This document shows positions 42,046 to 54,424 of a DNA stretch of 64,000 nucleotides, one piece after another. The stretch's first letter is position 1; each line of letters opens with the position of its first letter. The position numbers and the translations under genes are program-made. Source of the stretch: an uncultured Alphaproteobacteria bacterium (GTDB lineage: Bacteria; Pseudomonadota; Alphaproteobacteria; UBA2966); the NCBI GenBank assembly GCA_958295725.1, contig OY282368.1, forward strand, positions 3,444,365-3,508,364, given 5' to 3'. The notes beneath the pieces were generated by a model, which saw only the letters and a list, made by a program, of their open reading frames with translations, ran no database searches and had not been told where the DNA came from.

Positions 42046-42176
42046 GGCGCGTTTCGCTGTCGCCGCGGCCCGCGGCCGGGCGTATGCTAGCGACCGACGC
42101 CCATGCGCGCGACCGTCGACCGAATCGCCGTCAACCGAGCCGCTCGTCCGCCCGCCCGACAGACACCGACGACGCC

Positions 42177-43751
42177 ATGATCCGCCGCGCCATCCTCTCC
42201 GTTGCCGACAAGTCCGGGCTGGAGGAATTCGGAGCCTTCCTCGCCGGTCGCGGCGTCGAGATCCTGTCGACGGGAGGGTCCGCGAGGATGCTGCGCGACG
42301 CCGGGGTGACCGTCAGGGACGTCTCGGATTACACCGGGTTTCCCGAAATGATGGACGGCCGCGTGAAGACGCTGCATCCCAGGGTCCACGGCGGCATCCT
42401 CGCGCTGCGGGACGCGGCGAGCCACCGCGAGGCCATGGACCGGCATGGAATCGCCGGCATCGACCTGGTTGCGGTCAACCTCTATCCCTTCGAGAAGACG
42501 GTCGCCAGGGGCGCGCCCTTCGGGGAGTGTGTCGAGAACATAGATATCGGCGGGCCCGCCATGGTCCGCTCCGCCGCGAAGAATCACGCCCACGTCACGG
42601 TCGTCGTCGACCCGGGCGACTATCGGGCCGTCATGGACAACATGGAAGCGAACGGCGGGGCCGTGGGCGAGGAGCTGCGGCGGCGCCTCGCGGCCAAGGC
42701 CTACGCCCGGACGGGCGCCTACGACGCGGCCATATCGAGCTGGTTCGCCGGGGAACTTGGCGATCCCTTTCCGGAGCGGCTCGTCCTCGCCGGCGAACGC
42801 CGCGACGTTCTGCGCTATGGCGAGAACCCGCACCAGGAAGCGGCGTTCTATTCCGGCGGCGACGCCCGGCCGGGCGTCGCCACGGCGGTCCGGGTCCAGG
42901 GCAAGGCGCTTTCGTTCAACAATCTGAACGACGCCGACGCGGCCTGCGAGCTGGTCGCCGAGTTCGACCCCGAACGCCACGGTCCCGCGGTCGCCATCGT
43001 CAAGCACGCCAACCCCTGCGGCGTCGCGCTCGGCGATTCACTCGCCGCCGCCTATGGAAAGGCGCTGGCGTGCGATCCGGTCAGCGCCTTTGGGGGCGTC
43101 GTCGCGCTCAACGGCGCTCTCGACCGCGAGACGGCGGAGGAGATCTCCGGGATGTTCACGGAGGTCGTCGTCGCGCCGGACGCCGACGACGCGGCGAGGA
43201 ATGTCCTGGCCGGAAAGGAGAACCTGAGACTCCTGCTGACGGGATCGCTTCCGGATCCGGCTTCGCGCGGGATGACCGTCCGGTCGCTCGCCGGAGGGTA
43301 TCTCGCGCAGACGCGGGACGATCGGCTGACCGGTGGCGAGCTCGAGGTGGTGACCCGGAAGAAGCCCAGCGAATCGGAAACCGCGGACCTCGTCTTCGCG
43401 TTCACGGTCGCCAAGCACGTCAAGTCCAACACCATCGTGTACGCCAAGGATGGCGCCACCGTGGGCATCGGAGCGGGGCAGATGAGCCGGGTGGACGCCG
43501 CGCGTCTGGCCGCGCGCAAGGCCGAGGAGGCGGCGCGCGCGGCCGGACGCGCCGAGCCCGCCACCAGAGGGTCCGTCGCCGCTTCCGATGCGTTCTTTCC
43601 TTTCGCCGACGGGCTGCTGGCGGCCGCCGAGGCCGGCGTGACCGCCGTGGTCCAGCCGGGCGGCTCGGTGCGCGACGACGAGGTGATCGCCGCGGCCGAC
43701 CGGGCCGGGATCGCGATGGTGTTCGCGGGGCTACGTCACTTCCGTCATTGA
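42177..43751 (+). CDS. purH: Bifunctional AICAR transformylase / IMP cyclohydrolase
   Basis: Catalyses the last two steps of purine synthesis (AICAR to FAICAR to IMP) in the cytosol; 524 aa, normal. The N-terminal cyclohydrolase domain has [46 protein letters not shown] and [12 protein letters not shown]; the transformylase domain has [40 protein letters not shown] with the catalytic Lys-His, and the C-terminal [11 protein letters not shown] and [14 protein letters not shown]. Frame is open 93 nt further up; ATG 42177 begins at the domain. In related genomes it follows the heparinase-like gene; here the two are separated by the 35.2-42.1 kb block. Confidence 0.97.
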   Translation: MIRRAILSVADKSGLEEFGAFLAGRGVEILSTGGSARMLRDAGVTVRDVSDYTGFPEMMDGRVKTLHPRVHGGILALRDAASHREAMDRHGIAGIDLVAVNLYPFEKTVARGAPFGECVENIDIGGPAMVRSAAKNHAHVTVVVDPGDYRAVMDNMEANGGAVGEELRRRLAAKAYARTGAYDAAISSWFAGELGDPFPERLVLAGERRDVLRYGENPHQEAAFYSGGDARPGVATAVRVQGKALSFNNLNDADAACELVAEFDPERHGPAVAIVKHANPCGVALGDSLAAAYGKALACDPVSAFGGVVALNGALDRETAEEISGMFTEVVVAPDADDAARNVLAGKENLRLLLTGSLPDPASRGMTVRSLAGGYLAQTRDDRLTGGELEVVTRKKPSESETADLVFAFTVAKHVKSNTIVYAKDGATVGIGAGQMSRVDAARLAARKAEEAARAAGRAEPATRGSVAASDAFFPFADGLLAAAEAGVTAVVQPGGSVRDDEVIAAADRAGIAMVFAGLRHFRH

Positions 43752-43792
43752 GGGGGCGAAAGGATCGACGATCGTCCCCGCGCCTCCGGGAG

Positions 43793-45097
43793 TCAGCGGG
43801 CCGGTCCCCCTTCCGGGCGTTCCGGCTCCCGCACCGTCATCATGATGCCGAGCCCGATCACGAAGAACACGACGGCGGTTCCGAGACCGAGGCTCTGGCT
43901 GCCGGACAGCGCCGTCACCGTGGCCGCGGTGATGGGACCCAGGAACGCCGTCGCCTTGCCCGACAGGGCGAACAAGCCGAAGAACTCGGTGCGCAGCTCC
44001 GGCGGCGCGACCCGCGCCATGAGCGAGCGGCTGGCGGCTTGGGCGGGTCCCACGAATATCCCGAGCACCGCCCCCCATATCCAGAACCAGGCCACGTCGT
44101 CGACCGTGACCGCGCCGAGACCGGCGCCCGCCAGGCCGATCAGGGAAATCACGATCGCCGACTTCGAGCCCCGCCGGTCGTCCAGCCAGGCGAACGCGAC
44201 GGCGCCGAGCCCGGCCGTGACGTTCAGGACGATCCCGAACTGGATGAGCTCGGCCTGTCCCATGTCGAAGCGCCCGGCGGCGTAGACCCCGCCCAGGGCG
44301 AACACGATCACCAGCCCGTCGTTGTAGATCATGCGGGCGATCAGGAACCGCACGGCGTTGGCGTGCTCGCCCGTCAGCCCGCGCAGTGTCGCGCCGAGGG
44401 TGCTCATGCCCTGCCTCAGCCGCGACATCGGGGGCAGGGCGCTGGCGGCGCGGTCGGGCGTGAAGAGGAACATCGGGATCGCGAAGACGGCGAGCCAGAG
44501 GGCCGCCAGGGGGCCGGCGACGCGGATATTCGCCGCGTTCTCCGTGCCCACGCCGAACCATGGTTCGTCGGTCTGGATGAAGCCGAAGAGCATGACGAAC
44601 AACGCCGCCAGACCGCCGGCGTAGCCGATTCCCCAAGCCCAGCCCGACCAGCGGCCCAGCCGATCCTGTTCGACGATGTCGCCGAGCATCGCGTTGTTGA
44701 ACACGATGCCGAACTCGAACCCGACGGTGGCCAGGACCACCAGGACCATCGCCAGCGTGACGGCTTCCGGCACGGGTTCCGCGTACCAGAGGAGAGCGGA
44801 GCAGACGACGCAGAGGCCGGTGAAGGCAAGTATCCACGGCTTGCGGCGCCCGCCGGCGTCGGCGACCGCACCCAGAACCGGGCTGAATATCGCCACGAGC
44901 CCGGCGCTGATGCCCGCCACGTATCCCCACAACGCCTGGCCCTGGACCTCATCGCCGACGATGCCGCGACTGAAATACGCGGCGAACACGAAGGTGACGA
45001 TCAGCGTCGTGAAGGGAGAGTTCGCCCAGTCGTAGAGCGCCCAGCCAACGCGTCCCCGGAGCGTCGCCGGCGTCTGAAGGTTCCCCTCGTGTCCCAT
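43793..45097 (-). CDS. MFS transporter of the UMF1 / Atg22-like family
   Basis: 434-aa polytopic protein with about 12 hydrophobic segments. The UMF1-family start WALYDWANSPFTTLIVTFVF is at residues 19-38; other marks are GAVADAGGRRKPW (cytoplasmic loop 2-3), NAMLGDIVEQDRLGRWSGWAWG, ARMIYNDGLVIVFALGGVYA and QAASRSLMARVAPPELRTEFFG. Bacterial members have unknown substrates; yeast Atg22 exports amino acids from vacuoles. It is convergent with purH and starts 24 nt downstream of the NAD-GDH stop on the same strand, so it may be co-transcribed with it. Confidence 0.88.
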   Translation of the reverse strand: MGHEGNLQTPATLRGRVGWALYDWANSPFTTLIVTFVFAAYFSRGIVGDEVQGQALWGYVAGISAGLVAIFSPVLGAVADAGGRRKPWILAFTGLCVVCSALLWYAEPVPEAVTLAMVLVVLATVGFEFGIVFNNAMLGDIVEQDRLGRWSGWAWGIGYAGGLAALFVMLFGFIQTDEPWFGVGTENAANIRVAGPLAALWLAVFAIPMFLFTPDRAASALPPMSRLRQGMSTLGATLRGLTGEHANAVRFLIARMIYNDGLVIVFALGGVYAAGRFDMGQAELIQFGIVLNVTAGLGAVAFAWLDDRRGSKSAIVISLIGLAGAGLGAVTVDDVAWFWIWGAVLGIFVGPAQAASRSLMARVAPPELRTEFFGLFALSGKATAFLGPITAATVTALSGSQSLGLGTAVVFFVIGLGIMMTVREPERPEGGPAR

Positions 45098-45121
45098 CGT
45101 TCGTGTCCCGTGTCCGTGAAT

Positions 45122-48100
45122 TCAGGCAAGCGCTCGTCCGGCGGCGGAGGCGACGCCCGGCGGAGTCCACATGCTTCGCAGGTGCCGGTTGACGATCTCC
45201 AGTCGGGCGAGATCGACGTATCCGCCGAGGCGGAACTCGTCGACGAGAGCGGATATCTTCGCGGCGGTCGCGCCATTGGCGTCCACCCAGTCGGCGACGG
45301 CCCGCCGGTCGAGGAGACCGCCGGCTCGCTCCATGACCTGCTCGACCAGGGCCCGTTGCTGGCCGTAGAGGTCCTCTACGATGGCGTCGACGGCGACACG
45401 TTCCCAGCGGTCGCGCGATTCGATCCTCTCCGCGGCGGAACGCAACCAGTCGAGGCCCAGCCGGTCTCCGATGGCGAAGTACGCGCGGCCGATTTCGTCG
45501 ATCGGCCGCCCCGAGCCGGTGGCCGCGTGGACGATATGGCAGACCGATCGCATGGTCGGCAGACCGGCGATCCGCCGCGCGAGACTATCCGGGACGCCCT
45601 TCCCGGCAAGGCGGGACGCGCGGTCTCGCAGCGCCGCGGCCTCCAAATCCGCGAGACTATCCCCCAGGCCTCCGGCCATCGCGGCGATGCCCGGCGCGTA
45701 GGCGCCGACGACATGCGAGATGTCCATCGGCCGCAGCGCGTTCCTGAGGAACCATATTGTCGCGTGGCGCACGAGATCCGTGACGACGATCGTCATTTCC
45801 GTCTGCGAGACGGCGTCGACCTTGTTGTCGAGCACGGCGATGTCCGCCCACAGCGTCCCGAGGTCGAACGCGTCGCGCGTCGCGACGTAGGCTCGCGCGA
45901 TTTCGGCGACCGAGGTCTCGGTGTCCTCGACGATGTCGGCGACGAACGTCGGTCCCGCCCGGTTGACGATCGAGTTCGCGATCGTCGTGGCTACGATTTC
46001 CCGCCGGAGACCGTGGTCTTCGATCGGCCCGGCGAAGTCCTCGCGGAACGCATTGGGGAAATATGCCGCCAAGTCGGCGGCGAAATACGGATCGTCGGGC
46101 ACGTCGGTCCCGAGCAGGTCCTCGTACAACGCCATCTTGGCGTAGGCGAGAAGGACGGAGATCTCGGGACGCGCGAACCCGATTCCCCTGGCCTCGCGCT
46201 CGGCGAGCGTCTCCTCGTCGGGCAGGAACTCGACCGTGCGGTCCAGCCGGCCCGAACGCTCCAACGCGCGCATGAAACGGATCGCCGACTCCACGAACGG
46301 GCCGCCGCGGCTTTGCGCGGTCGTTATGGCCTGTGTCTGGAGGTAGTTGTTCCGTAACACGAGCTTGGCCACCTCGTCGGTCGCGTCCGCCAGCAGCTTC
46401 GATCTTCGTTCGCGCGTCATGTTACCGGCGGAGACGACCGAGTCCACGAGAACCTTGATGTTGACCTCGTGATCCGAGCAATCGACGCCCGCGGAGTTGT
46501 CGATGGCGTCGGTGTTGATCCGCCCGCCGGCCAGGGCATACTCGATACGGCCGCGCTGCGTCATGCCCAGGTTCGCGCCCTCCCCGACCACGCGGGCGCG
46601 CAGGTCCACGCCGTCGACGCGCAACGCGTCGTTGGCGCGGTCGCCCACGTCGAGGTGCGTCTCGTCAGCGGACTTCACGTACGTCCCGATTCCCCCGAAC
46701 CACAGGAGATCGACCTCCGACGTCAGCATGGCGCGGATCAGTCCGTTCGGTGTCGTCGAGTCGGCCTTCAGTCCGAACGCCCGCTTGATCCCGGGCGTCA
46801 GCCTCACGGACTTGGCGGAACGATCGAAGACGCCTCCCCCTTCCGAGATCAGCTTCTCGTCGAAATCCGTCCACGCGGAGCGCGGAAGCTCGAACAGCCG
46901 TTTGCGCTCGGCCCAGGTCCCGGCGGGGTCGGGATCCGGATCGACGAAGATATGCCGGCTGTCGAAGGCGCCGATCAACCTGATACGCCGCGAAAGCAGC
47001 ATCCCATTCCCGAACACGTCGCCGGCCATGCCGCCGATGCCGACGACAACGAAATCCTCGGTCTGCGTGTCGCGCCCCATCTCGCGGAAATGGCGTTCAA
47101 CGGCCTCCCAGGCGCCGCGCGCCGTGATGCCCATCCGCTTGTGGTCGTATCCTTCGGAACCGCCCGAGGCGAACGCGTCTCCCAACCAGAAGCCGTAGCC
47201 GAGCGCCACCCCGTTGGCGATGTCCGAGAACGTCGCGGTGCCCTTGTCGGCGGCCACGACGAGATAGGGATCGTCGCCGTCGAACCGAACGACGTCCCTC
47301 GGCGGAACGACCTTGCCGTCGACCTTGTTGTCCACGAGATCGAGGAGCCCGTGGATCAGGGTCTTGTAGCATTCGACGGCTTCGGCCTGGACGGCCTCGC
47401 GGCCCCCCGCCGCCGGCGGGCGCTTGACCACGAACCCGCCTTTGGCTCCCACGGGCACGATCACGGCGTTCTTCACCATCTGCGCCTTCATCAGGCCCAG
47501 GATCTCGGTGCGGAAATCCTCCAGCCTGTCGGACCAGCGCAGCCCGCCCCGCGCCACCTTCCCCCCGCGCAGGTGTATGGCCTCGACCCGCGGCGAGTAG
47601 ACGAACGTCTCCACGAAGGGCCGCGGCAGAGGCAGCCCGTCGATGACCCGGCTGTCGATCTTGAAGGAGACGTAAGGCTTCGGGCCGCCGTCGGCGTCGG
47701 ACTGGAAGAAGTTCGTTCGCAGGATGCCGCGGGCCAGGTTCAGGAACCGACGCAGAATCCGGTCCTCGTCCAGGTTGGCGACGGCGTCCAGGGCCGCCTC
47801 GACCTCCTGCGCGAGCGTGACTTCGCCGCGCGCCGCGCGTTTGCGGTCGCGCGGGTCGAACCTGGTCTTGAACAGGCGCACGATGTCGCGGGCGATGCCG
47901 GCGTTCGCGGCGAGCGTACTCTCCATGTACGTCTGGCTGAAGGCGATTCCCGTCTGCCTCAGGTACTTGCAGAACGCTCGCAGGACGACGACTTCCCGCC
48001 ATTCCAGCCCGGCCCGCGTGACCAGACGATTGAACCCGTCGTTTTCGGTCTCGCCGTACCAGACGCGCGCGAACGCCTCCTCGAGCTTGTCCTTGACGCC

Positions 48101-50005
48101 GCGCGAACCGAGTCCGATGCCGGATGGCGCCTCCAGACCGAAGTCGTGGATCCAGATCGCCGGGTCGCCGTCCGCGGGCCGGATCTCGAAGGGACGTTCC
48201 TCGATGACCCGGAAGCCCATATTTTCCAGTACGGGAAGCGTGTCCGACAGCGGCAACGGCCCGCCGCGATGGAAGAGCTTGAACCGCAGAACGTTCTCGG
48301 GCGCCCCGTCCGCCCGATACAGATTCATGCCGACGCGGCCGGACGGTGCGACGTCCTCCATCTTCTCGATGTCGAACGTGGCCTCCCGGGGGGAGAACGT
48401 CTCCGCGTAACCGGCTGGAAACGCGGTTCCGTACCTGCGCCGAAGCAGATCGCCGCGTTCCTCGCCGAACCGATCGAGCAACTCGTCGTGGAGGCCCTCT
48501 CCCCAGGTTCGCGCCACGGCGCGGAGAAGCTCCTCGAGCTCCTCGCGGGAGGGTTCCGGCTTCTCCGCCTCCTTGGTGGCGACGATGTATTGGATCCGCG
48601 CGAGCGGAGAATCCCCGACGTGAATGAAGGACACCGATACGTAGCCGTTGAATGCTCGGGCGACCGCCTTCCCGAGGAGCTCGGCGAGCCCGGCGCCGTG
48701 CCGCTTCGTCGGGACGTAGACCAGGCACGAGACGTAGCGTCCGAACGGATCGCGTCGATGGAAGACGCCGATTCGCGAACGCTCGTGAATATCGAGGACT
48801 CCGACGGCCGTGTCGTGAAGCTGCCGTTCCGAAATCTGGAACAACTCGTCGCGCGGAAAGGTGTCGAGGATGTTGGCGAGCGCCTTCCCGTCGTGGCTCG
48901 CGGCGGAGAGGCCCGACATCTCGACCGTCCGTCGGACCTTGCGCCGGAGGAAGGGTATCCGCGCGGGGAGCTGGTTATAGGCCGCGGAGGTGAAGAGGCC
49001 GACGAACCGGCGCTCCCCGACGACCTTGCCCGTCCCGGCGAAGGTCTTGATTCCGATGTAGTCCATGTGGACGGCGCGATGCACGGTGGAGCGGATGTTG
49101 GCTTTGGTAAGGATGACGGGCTCGGGACCGCCCAGAAAATGCCGAACCTCGGGTGACAGTTCCGTCGGACCGCCCCTGGTGTCCGCCAGGACGCGGAAGC
49201 CCGGATCGCGCAGCACCCCGAGTCCCGACCCCGCGACCGCCTCGTGGGTGGCGCGCTCGGCCATCGATTCATGGACGTATTCGCGATATCCGAGAAAGGT
49301 GAAATGATCGTCGGCCAGCCATTCGAGGAACGAGATCGCCTCCTCTGTCTCTTCCGCCGCAACCGGCGGCGGGTTCGCCTTCAGGTCGGCGATGGCCGCG
49401 TCCACCTTCGCCTGCATGGGACGCCAGTCCTCCACCGCGCGTCGAACGTTGGCGAGGACCCTCCGGATCGACTCCGCGATCTCGTATAGCGCCTCCGGCG
49501 ACGACCGCGCGCCGATCTCGATGTGCATGTGGGATTCGTCGATGAACTCCGTCGCTTCGGGCCGCGCCTCCGCGGCGGCGATCTCCAGCAATCGGCCCTC
49601 GGCGTCGCGCCGAACCCGCACGATGGGATGGATCGCCAAATGGACGGCGTGGCCCTTGCGGTCGAAGTCGGCGACGATCGAATCGACGAGGAACGGCATG
49701 TCGTCGTTGACGATCTCGACGACCGTATGCGAGCACCGCCATCCGTGCTCGGCCGCGCGCGGATTGAGGACACGGACCTTGGGAGCGCCGGGTTCCCGCC
49801 GTTCCGCGAACTTCCAGAGACTGAGGGCCGCGCCGCAGATATCCTGCACCGGACTCTCCGCCAGGTCGGCCGCCGTCGCCCGCCGGTAGAACAGGCGGAC
49901 GAACCGCTCCACGGACGACGCGCGCTTCCGGTCCGTGCGCGCCCGCAGGTGTTCGACGACTCGTTCGAGACGTTCCGTCTTGAGGTCGCGCGCTTTGTCC
50001 GACAT
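45122..50005 (-). CDS. NAD-dependent glutamate dehydrogenase, large (180-kDa) class
   Basis: 1627-aa enzyme deaminating glutamate to 2-oxoglutarate with NAD+. The first about 700 residues form ACT-like and regulatory regions (e.g. TVVEIVNDDMPFLVDSI, FLGYREY, IKTFAGTGKVVGERRFVGLF). The catalytic core follows with GGLRWSDRLEDFRTEILGLM, the substrate lysine block VPVGAKGGFVVKRPP and VVGIGGMAGDVFGNGMLLS with the Rossmann glycines; a long C-terminal helical region ends the chain. ATG 50005 follows GGAG; an upstream GTG (50017) adds four residues. It allows glutamate to be used as carbon source. The very long antisense frames opposite it are shadows. Confidence 0.96.
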   Translation of the reverse strand: MSDKARDLKTERLERVVEHLRARTDRKRASSVERFVRLFYRRATAADLAESPVQDICGAALSLWKFAERREPGAPKVRVLNPRAAEHGWRCSHTVVEIVNDDMPFLVDSIVADFDRKGHAVHLAIHPIVRVRRDAEGRLLEIAAAEARPEATEFIDESHMHIEIGARSSPEALYEIAESIRRVLANVRRAVEDWRPMQAKVDAAIADLKANPPPVAAEETEEAISFLEWLADDHFTFLGYREYVHESMAERATHEAVAGSGLGVLRDPGFRVLADTRGGPTELSPEVRHFLGGPEPVILTKANIRSTVHRAVHMDYIGIKTFAGTGKVVGERRFVGLFTSAAYNQLPARIPFLRRKVRRTVEMSGLSAASHDGKALANILDTFPRDELFQISERQLHDTAVGVLDIHERSRIGVFHRRDPFGRYVSCLVYVPTKRHGAGLAELLGKAVARAFNGYVSVSFIHVGDSPLARIQYIVATKEAEKPEPSREELEELLRAVARTWGEGLHDELLDRFGEERGDLLRRRYGTAFPAGYAETFSPREATFDIEKMEDVAPSGRVGMNLYRADGAPENVLRFKLFHRGGPLPLSDTLPVLENMGFRVIEERPFEIRPADGDPAIWIHDFGLEAPSGIGLGSRGVKDKLEEAFARVWYGETENDGFNRLVTRAGLEWREVVVLRAFCKYLRQTGIAFSQTYMESTLAANAGIARDIVRLFKTRFDPRDRKRAARGEVTLAQEVEAALDAVANLDEDRILRRFLNLARGILRTNFFQSDADGGPKPYVSFKIDSRVIDGLPLPRPFVETFVYSPRVEAIHLRGGKVARGGLRWSDRLEDFRTEILGLMKAQMVKNAVIVPVGAKGGFVVKRPPAAGGREAVQAEAVECYKTLIHGLLDLVDNKVDGKVVPPRDVVRFDGDDPYLVVAADKGTATFSDIANGVALGYGFWLGDAFASGGSEGYDHKRMGITARGAWEAVERHFREMGRDTQTEDFVVVGIGGMAGDVFGNGMLLSRRIRLIGAFDSRHIFVDPDPDPAGTWAERKRLFELPRSAWTDFDEKLISEGGGVFDRSAKSVRLTPGIKRAFGLKADSTTPNGLIRAMLTSEVDLLWFGGIGTYVKSADETHLDVGDRANDALRVDGVDLRARVVGEGANLGMTQRGRIEYALAGGRINTDAIDNSAGVDCSDHEVNIKVLVDSVVSAGNMTRERRSKLLADATDEVAKLVLRNNYLQTQAITTAQSRGGPFVESAIRFMRALERSGRLDRTVEFLPDEETLAEREARGIGFARPEISVLLAYAKMALYEDLLGTDVPDDPYFAADLAAYFPNAFREDFAGPIEDHGLRREIVATTIANSIVNRAGPTFVADIVEDTETSVAEIARAYVATRDAFDLGTLWADIAVLDNKVDAVSQTEMTIVVTDLVRHATIWFLRNALRPMDISHVVGAYAPGIAAMAGGLGDSLADLEAAALRDRASRLAGKGVPDSLARRIAGLPTMRSVCHIVHAATGSGRPIDEIGRAYFAIGDRLGLDWLRSAAERIESRDRWERVAVDAIVEDLYGQQRALVEQVMERAGGLLDRRAVADWVDANGATAAKISALVDEFRLGGYVDLARLEIVNRHLRSMWTPPGVASAAGRALA

Positions 50006-50203
50006 CGAGCGCTCCACGCCGCGGGCGCGAAAACCCTGCGGTTACGGGAAACAGAATGATCCCGCCGACGACTCGTGACAAGCGATCGTCCCGCGCCGCG
50101 CCAGCTGCCACCGGCGCCGGGCATCTCCCCTGTCGCCTCGGGGTCTTGAACCTCGAAGGTCTCGTGTTCTAGAAACCCGGGAAACAGAAGGGGGGGGGGA
50201 ACA

Positions 50204-50836
50204 ATGCCTCCGGGCGTCACCGTCGTCGATCATCCCCTGGTCCGGCACAAGCTGACGCTGATGCGGACCGGCGACACGGGAACCGCGGAATTCCGTCGGT
50301 TGCTGCGCGAGATCGCGCTGCTTCTGGGCTACGAGGTCCTTCGCGACCTTCCACTCGCCACGCGGACGATCGAGACGCCCCTGGCGCCGATGGAGTCGCC
50401 GAAGCTGGAAGGCAAGAAGCTGGTTCTGGTATCCATCCTGCGGGCCGGAATCGGGCTCCTCGACGGTTTGCTGGACCTCGTGCCGGCGGCCCGGGTCGGG
50501 CACATCGGTCTCTATCGCGATCCGGAAACCCTGGAGGCCGTCGAGTACTATTTCAAGGTGCCGGGCCATCTCGATGACCGTATGCTGGTCATCGTCGATC
50601 CCATGCTGGCGACGGGAAATTCCGCGATCGCCGCGACGGCGCGCCTCAAGGCAGCGGGCGCCAGGAGCGTCAAGTTCCTGTGCCTGCTCGCGGCGCCCGA
50701 AGGCGTGGCGGCGTTCCGGGCGGCCCACCCCGACGTGCCGGTTTTCACGGCCGCGATCGACGACCGCCTGAACGACCACGGTTACATCGTCCCCGGCCTC
50801 GGGGACGCCGGAGACCGGCTCTACGGCACGAAGTAA
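50204..50836 (+). CDS. upp: Uracil phosphoribosyltransferase
   Basis: 210-aa salvage enzyme making UMP from uracil and PRPP. Typical motifs: [15 protein letters not shown] at residues 5-20, [30 protein letters not shown], the PRPP-binding [16 protein letters not shown] near 128-143, and the uracil-binding [17 protein letters not shown] at the end. A purine-rich tract with nine G precedes ATG 50204. Divergent from the GDH gene; TTGAAC (50146-50151) and TCTAGA (50168-50173), 16 nt apart, are a weak promoter candidate. Confidence 0.96.
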   Translation: MPPGVTVVDHPLVRHKLTLMRTGDTGTAEFRRLLREIALLLGYEVLRDLPLATRTIETPLAPMESPKLEGKKLVLVSILRAGIGLLDGLLDLVPAARVGHIGLYRDPETLEAVEYYFKVPGHLDDRMLVIVDPMLATGNSAIAATARLKAAGARSVKFLCLLAAPEGVAAFRAAHPDVPVFTAAIDDRLNDHGYIVPGLGDAGDRLYGTK

Positions 50837-50884
50837 CCGCCGGCCCGGAACCGGATTTCCGGACGCCTCGATGAGCGGGGGCGG

Positions 50885-53032
<2,148 letters not shown>

Positions 53033-53090
53033 TCTACCGCCTTGTATCGCCTTCCGCGCGCGAGGGTCGGCCCAAGGAAGGCCGCCGACA

Positions 53091-53118
53091 AGTATGGGAG
53101 GGGTCGATCCCGAGTCAA
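53091..53118 (-). promoter_or_regulatory. Putative sigma-70 promoter of the mutase gene
   Basis: Minus-strand TTGACT (-35, 53113-53118) and CATACT (-10, 53091-53096) separated by 16 nt, about 60 nt before ATG 53032. Confidence 0.4.
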
Positions 53119-53290
53119 ACGGAGGCAGGTGCGCCGTAGCATTTTTCGAGCGCAAGGCGCTGCCTCGGTGCGGCCGGATATCGTCTGCCCGGGTCTGCCG
53201 GACGAGCCGAACGCGGCGATTCCGGGCCGATTCCGGACAATGCAAGAACATGGGCGCATGGGCCGCCGCAACTCGCCGAGAACGCATCCA

Positions 53291-54058
53291 TCATTCGGGA
53301 TGGCGAGTTGGTGTCGGCAGAGCATCTCGCAAGCGTCGCAAAGAGTTCTTTCCCGGATACCAGCCGGAACGGGGAAGATCGGGCGCCTTGGCGCACGGCA
53401 TCGGGTATGTCAGCGTCCCGGATGGGTAGTCTCTGCTCCTGTCGAAGCAAGTGACGCGGTAAGGCCCGTCGGCCCACAACAGGTGGGGGTTTATCTCAGC
53501 CCCGTTTCTCGCGCGGCCAACCTCCAGATGTAAGTGTGGTTTCCCCCCTATACACTCGAATTGATCGTAGTTGTCGCCCAGGCGGGCAACCACATCGCCG
53601 CGGGACACGCCCTGTCCTTCCTCGACGAGAATGTCCTGAACATGAACATACCGCGCTATCAGGGGTTTCCCGTCCTTGTCTCGACCATGATCGATCACGA
53701 CGATAGGCCCCGCGCATTTGCCGGTGTAAGTTTCAGTCACATAGCCGGCGGCGACGGCGATGATCGGTTGACCGGGGAGACCCCAGATATCGATGCCTTG
53801 ATGGATTTTCCTTTTCCCCCTCAACCACCTCCGGGCACGGTAATGGGAGATAATCTTGGGGGCGCCCGGTGGATAAATCACTTTGTTCCAGGCCGGTGGG
53901 TAATCCACCCCTTTCCCAATGACATCTTGGCCCTGGTACTGGTTTTTCATATCGCCTTGCAAAGCGTCACTGTCGTAATGGAATAGACGCACCGCCAAGA
54001 CGATTACCACCGCAAGGAAAATAATCACCAAACAGAATGATGCGTTTCGGATCCTCAC
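53291..54058 (-). CDS. M23-family metallopeptidase, membrane-anchored
   Basis: 255-aa protein with one N-terminal transmembrane helix (about residues 8-25) and a LytM/M23 peptidase domain. Metal ligands: His86 and Asp90 in HQGIDIWG, and the final HLHLE motif near 175; LPGQPIIAVAAGYV and VVIDHGRDKDGKPLIARYVHV between them are typical. It would cut peptidoglycan cross-links in the periplasm or activate amidases. GTG 54058 with GGAGG 9 nt before is the start. Its base composition is less GC-rich than the neighbours and no partner gene is adjacent, hinting at acquisition. Confidence 0.88.
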   Translation of the reverse strand: MRIRNASFCLVIIFLAVVIVLAVRLFHYDSDALQGDMKNQYQGQDVIGKGVDYPPAWNKVIYPPGAPKIISHYRARRWLRGKRKIHQGIDIWGLPGQPIIAVAAGYVTETYTGKCAGPIVVIDHGRDKDGKPLIARYVHVQDILVEEGQGVSRGDVVARLGDNYDQFECIGGKPHLHLEVGRARNGAEINPHLLWADGPYRVTCFDRSRDYPSGTLTYPMPCAKAPDLPRSGWYPGKNSLRRLRDALPTPTRHPE

Positions 54059-54424
54059 CTACTTCGCCTCCAGGTGAAGGATATAATCCAAGGCTCCGTT
54101 GTATCGGGGGGTGTCGTGTCCGACACAACTTCCCGATTATCCGCCGCTCGGTTCGCCCGCCTTCGGCCGCTTCCGCCCAAAACGATGTCCGCGCTCCATC
54201 GGCGACGAACCCCTCGTGTTTTCGGAACCACGACACGGAACCCGCCGGGCGCCGACCTCCCCGCCGCTGACCTTCGATATCGGTTTCGCCGTCCTTCCTC
54301 GTCCGTGATATCCATCCTCGAACCACCATAACATGGTCCCCCCCCATGCACTGGAAGCCGATGATGCCGGGGGGTAGAGGTCCCGGGTGGGCGCCGATTG
54401 TTGCATCCTGAGCCGCGAAAGCCG
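54059..54424. other. Intergenic region before the helicase operon
   Basis: About 366 bp separating divergent genes; moderately AT-rich near 54080-54130. No gene, repeat or clear promoter is supported; it must carry the promoters of the M23 and helicase genes. Confidence 0.5.

Noticed and set aside
42044..46357. Plus-strand open frame of 1437 codons
   Set aside because: It runs out of frame through purH and antisense to the MFS and GDH genes; composition is Arg/Gly-rich without motifs. A shadow of GC-rich codon bias.
46469..49156. Plus-strand 895-codon frame opposite NAD-GDH
   Set aside because: Antisense shadow of a clearly conserved gene; no domains recognisable.
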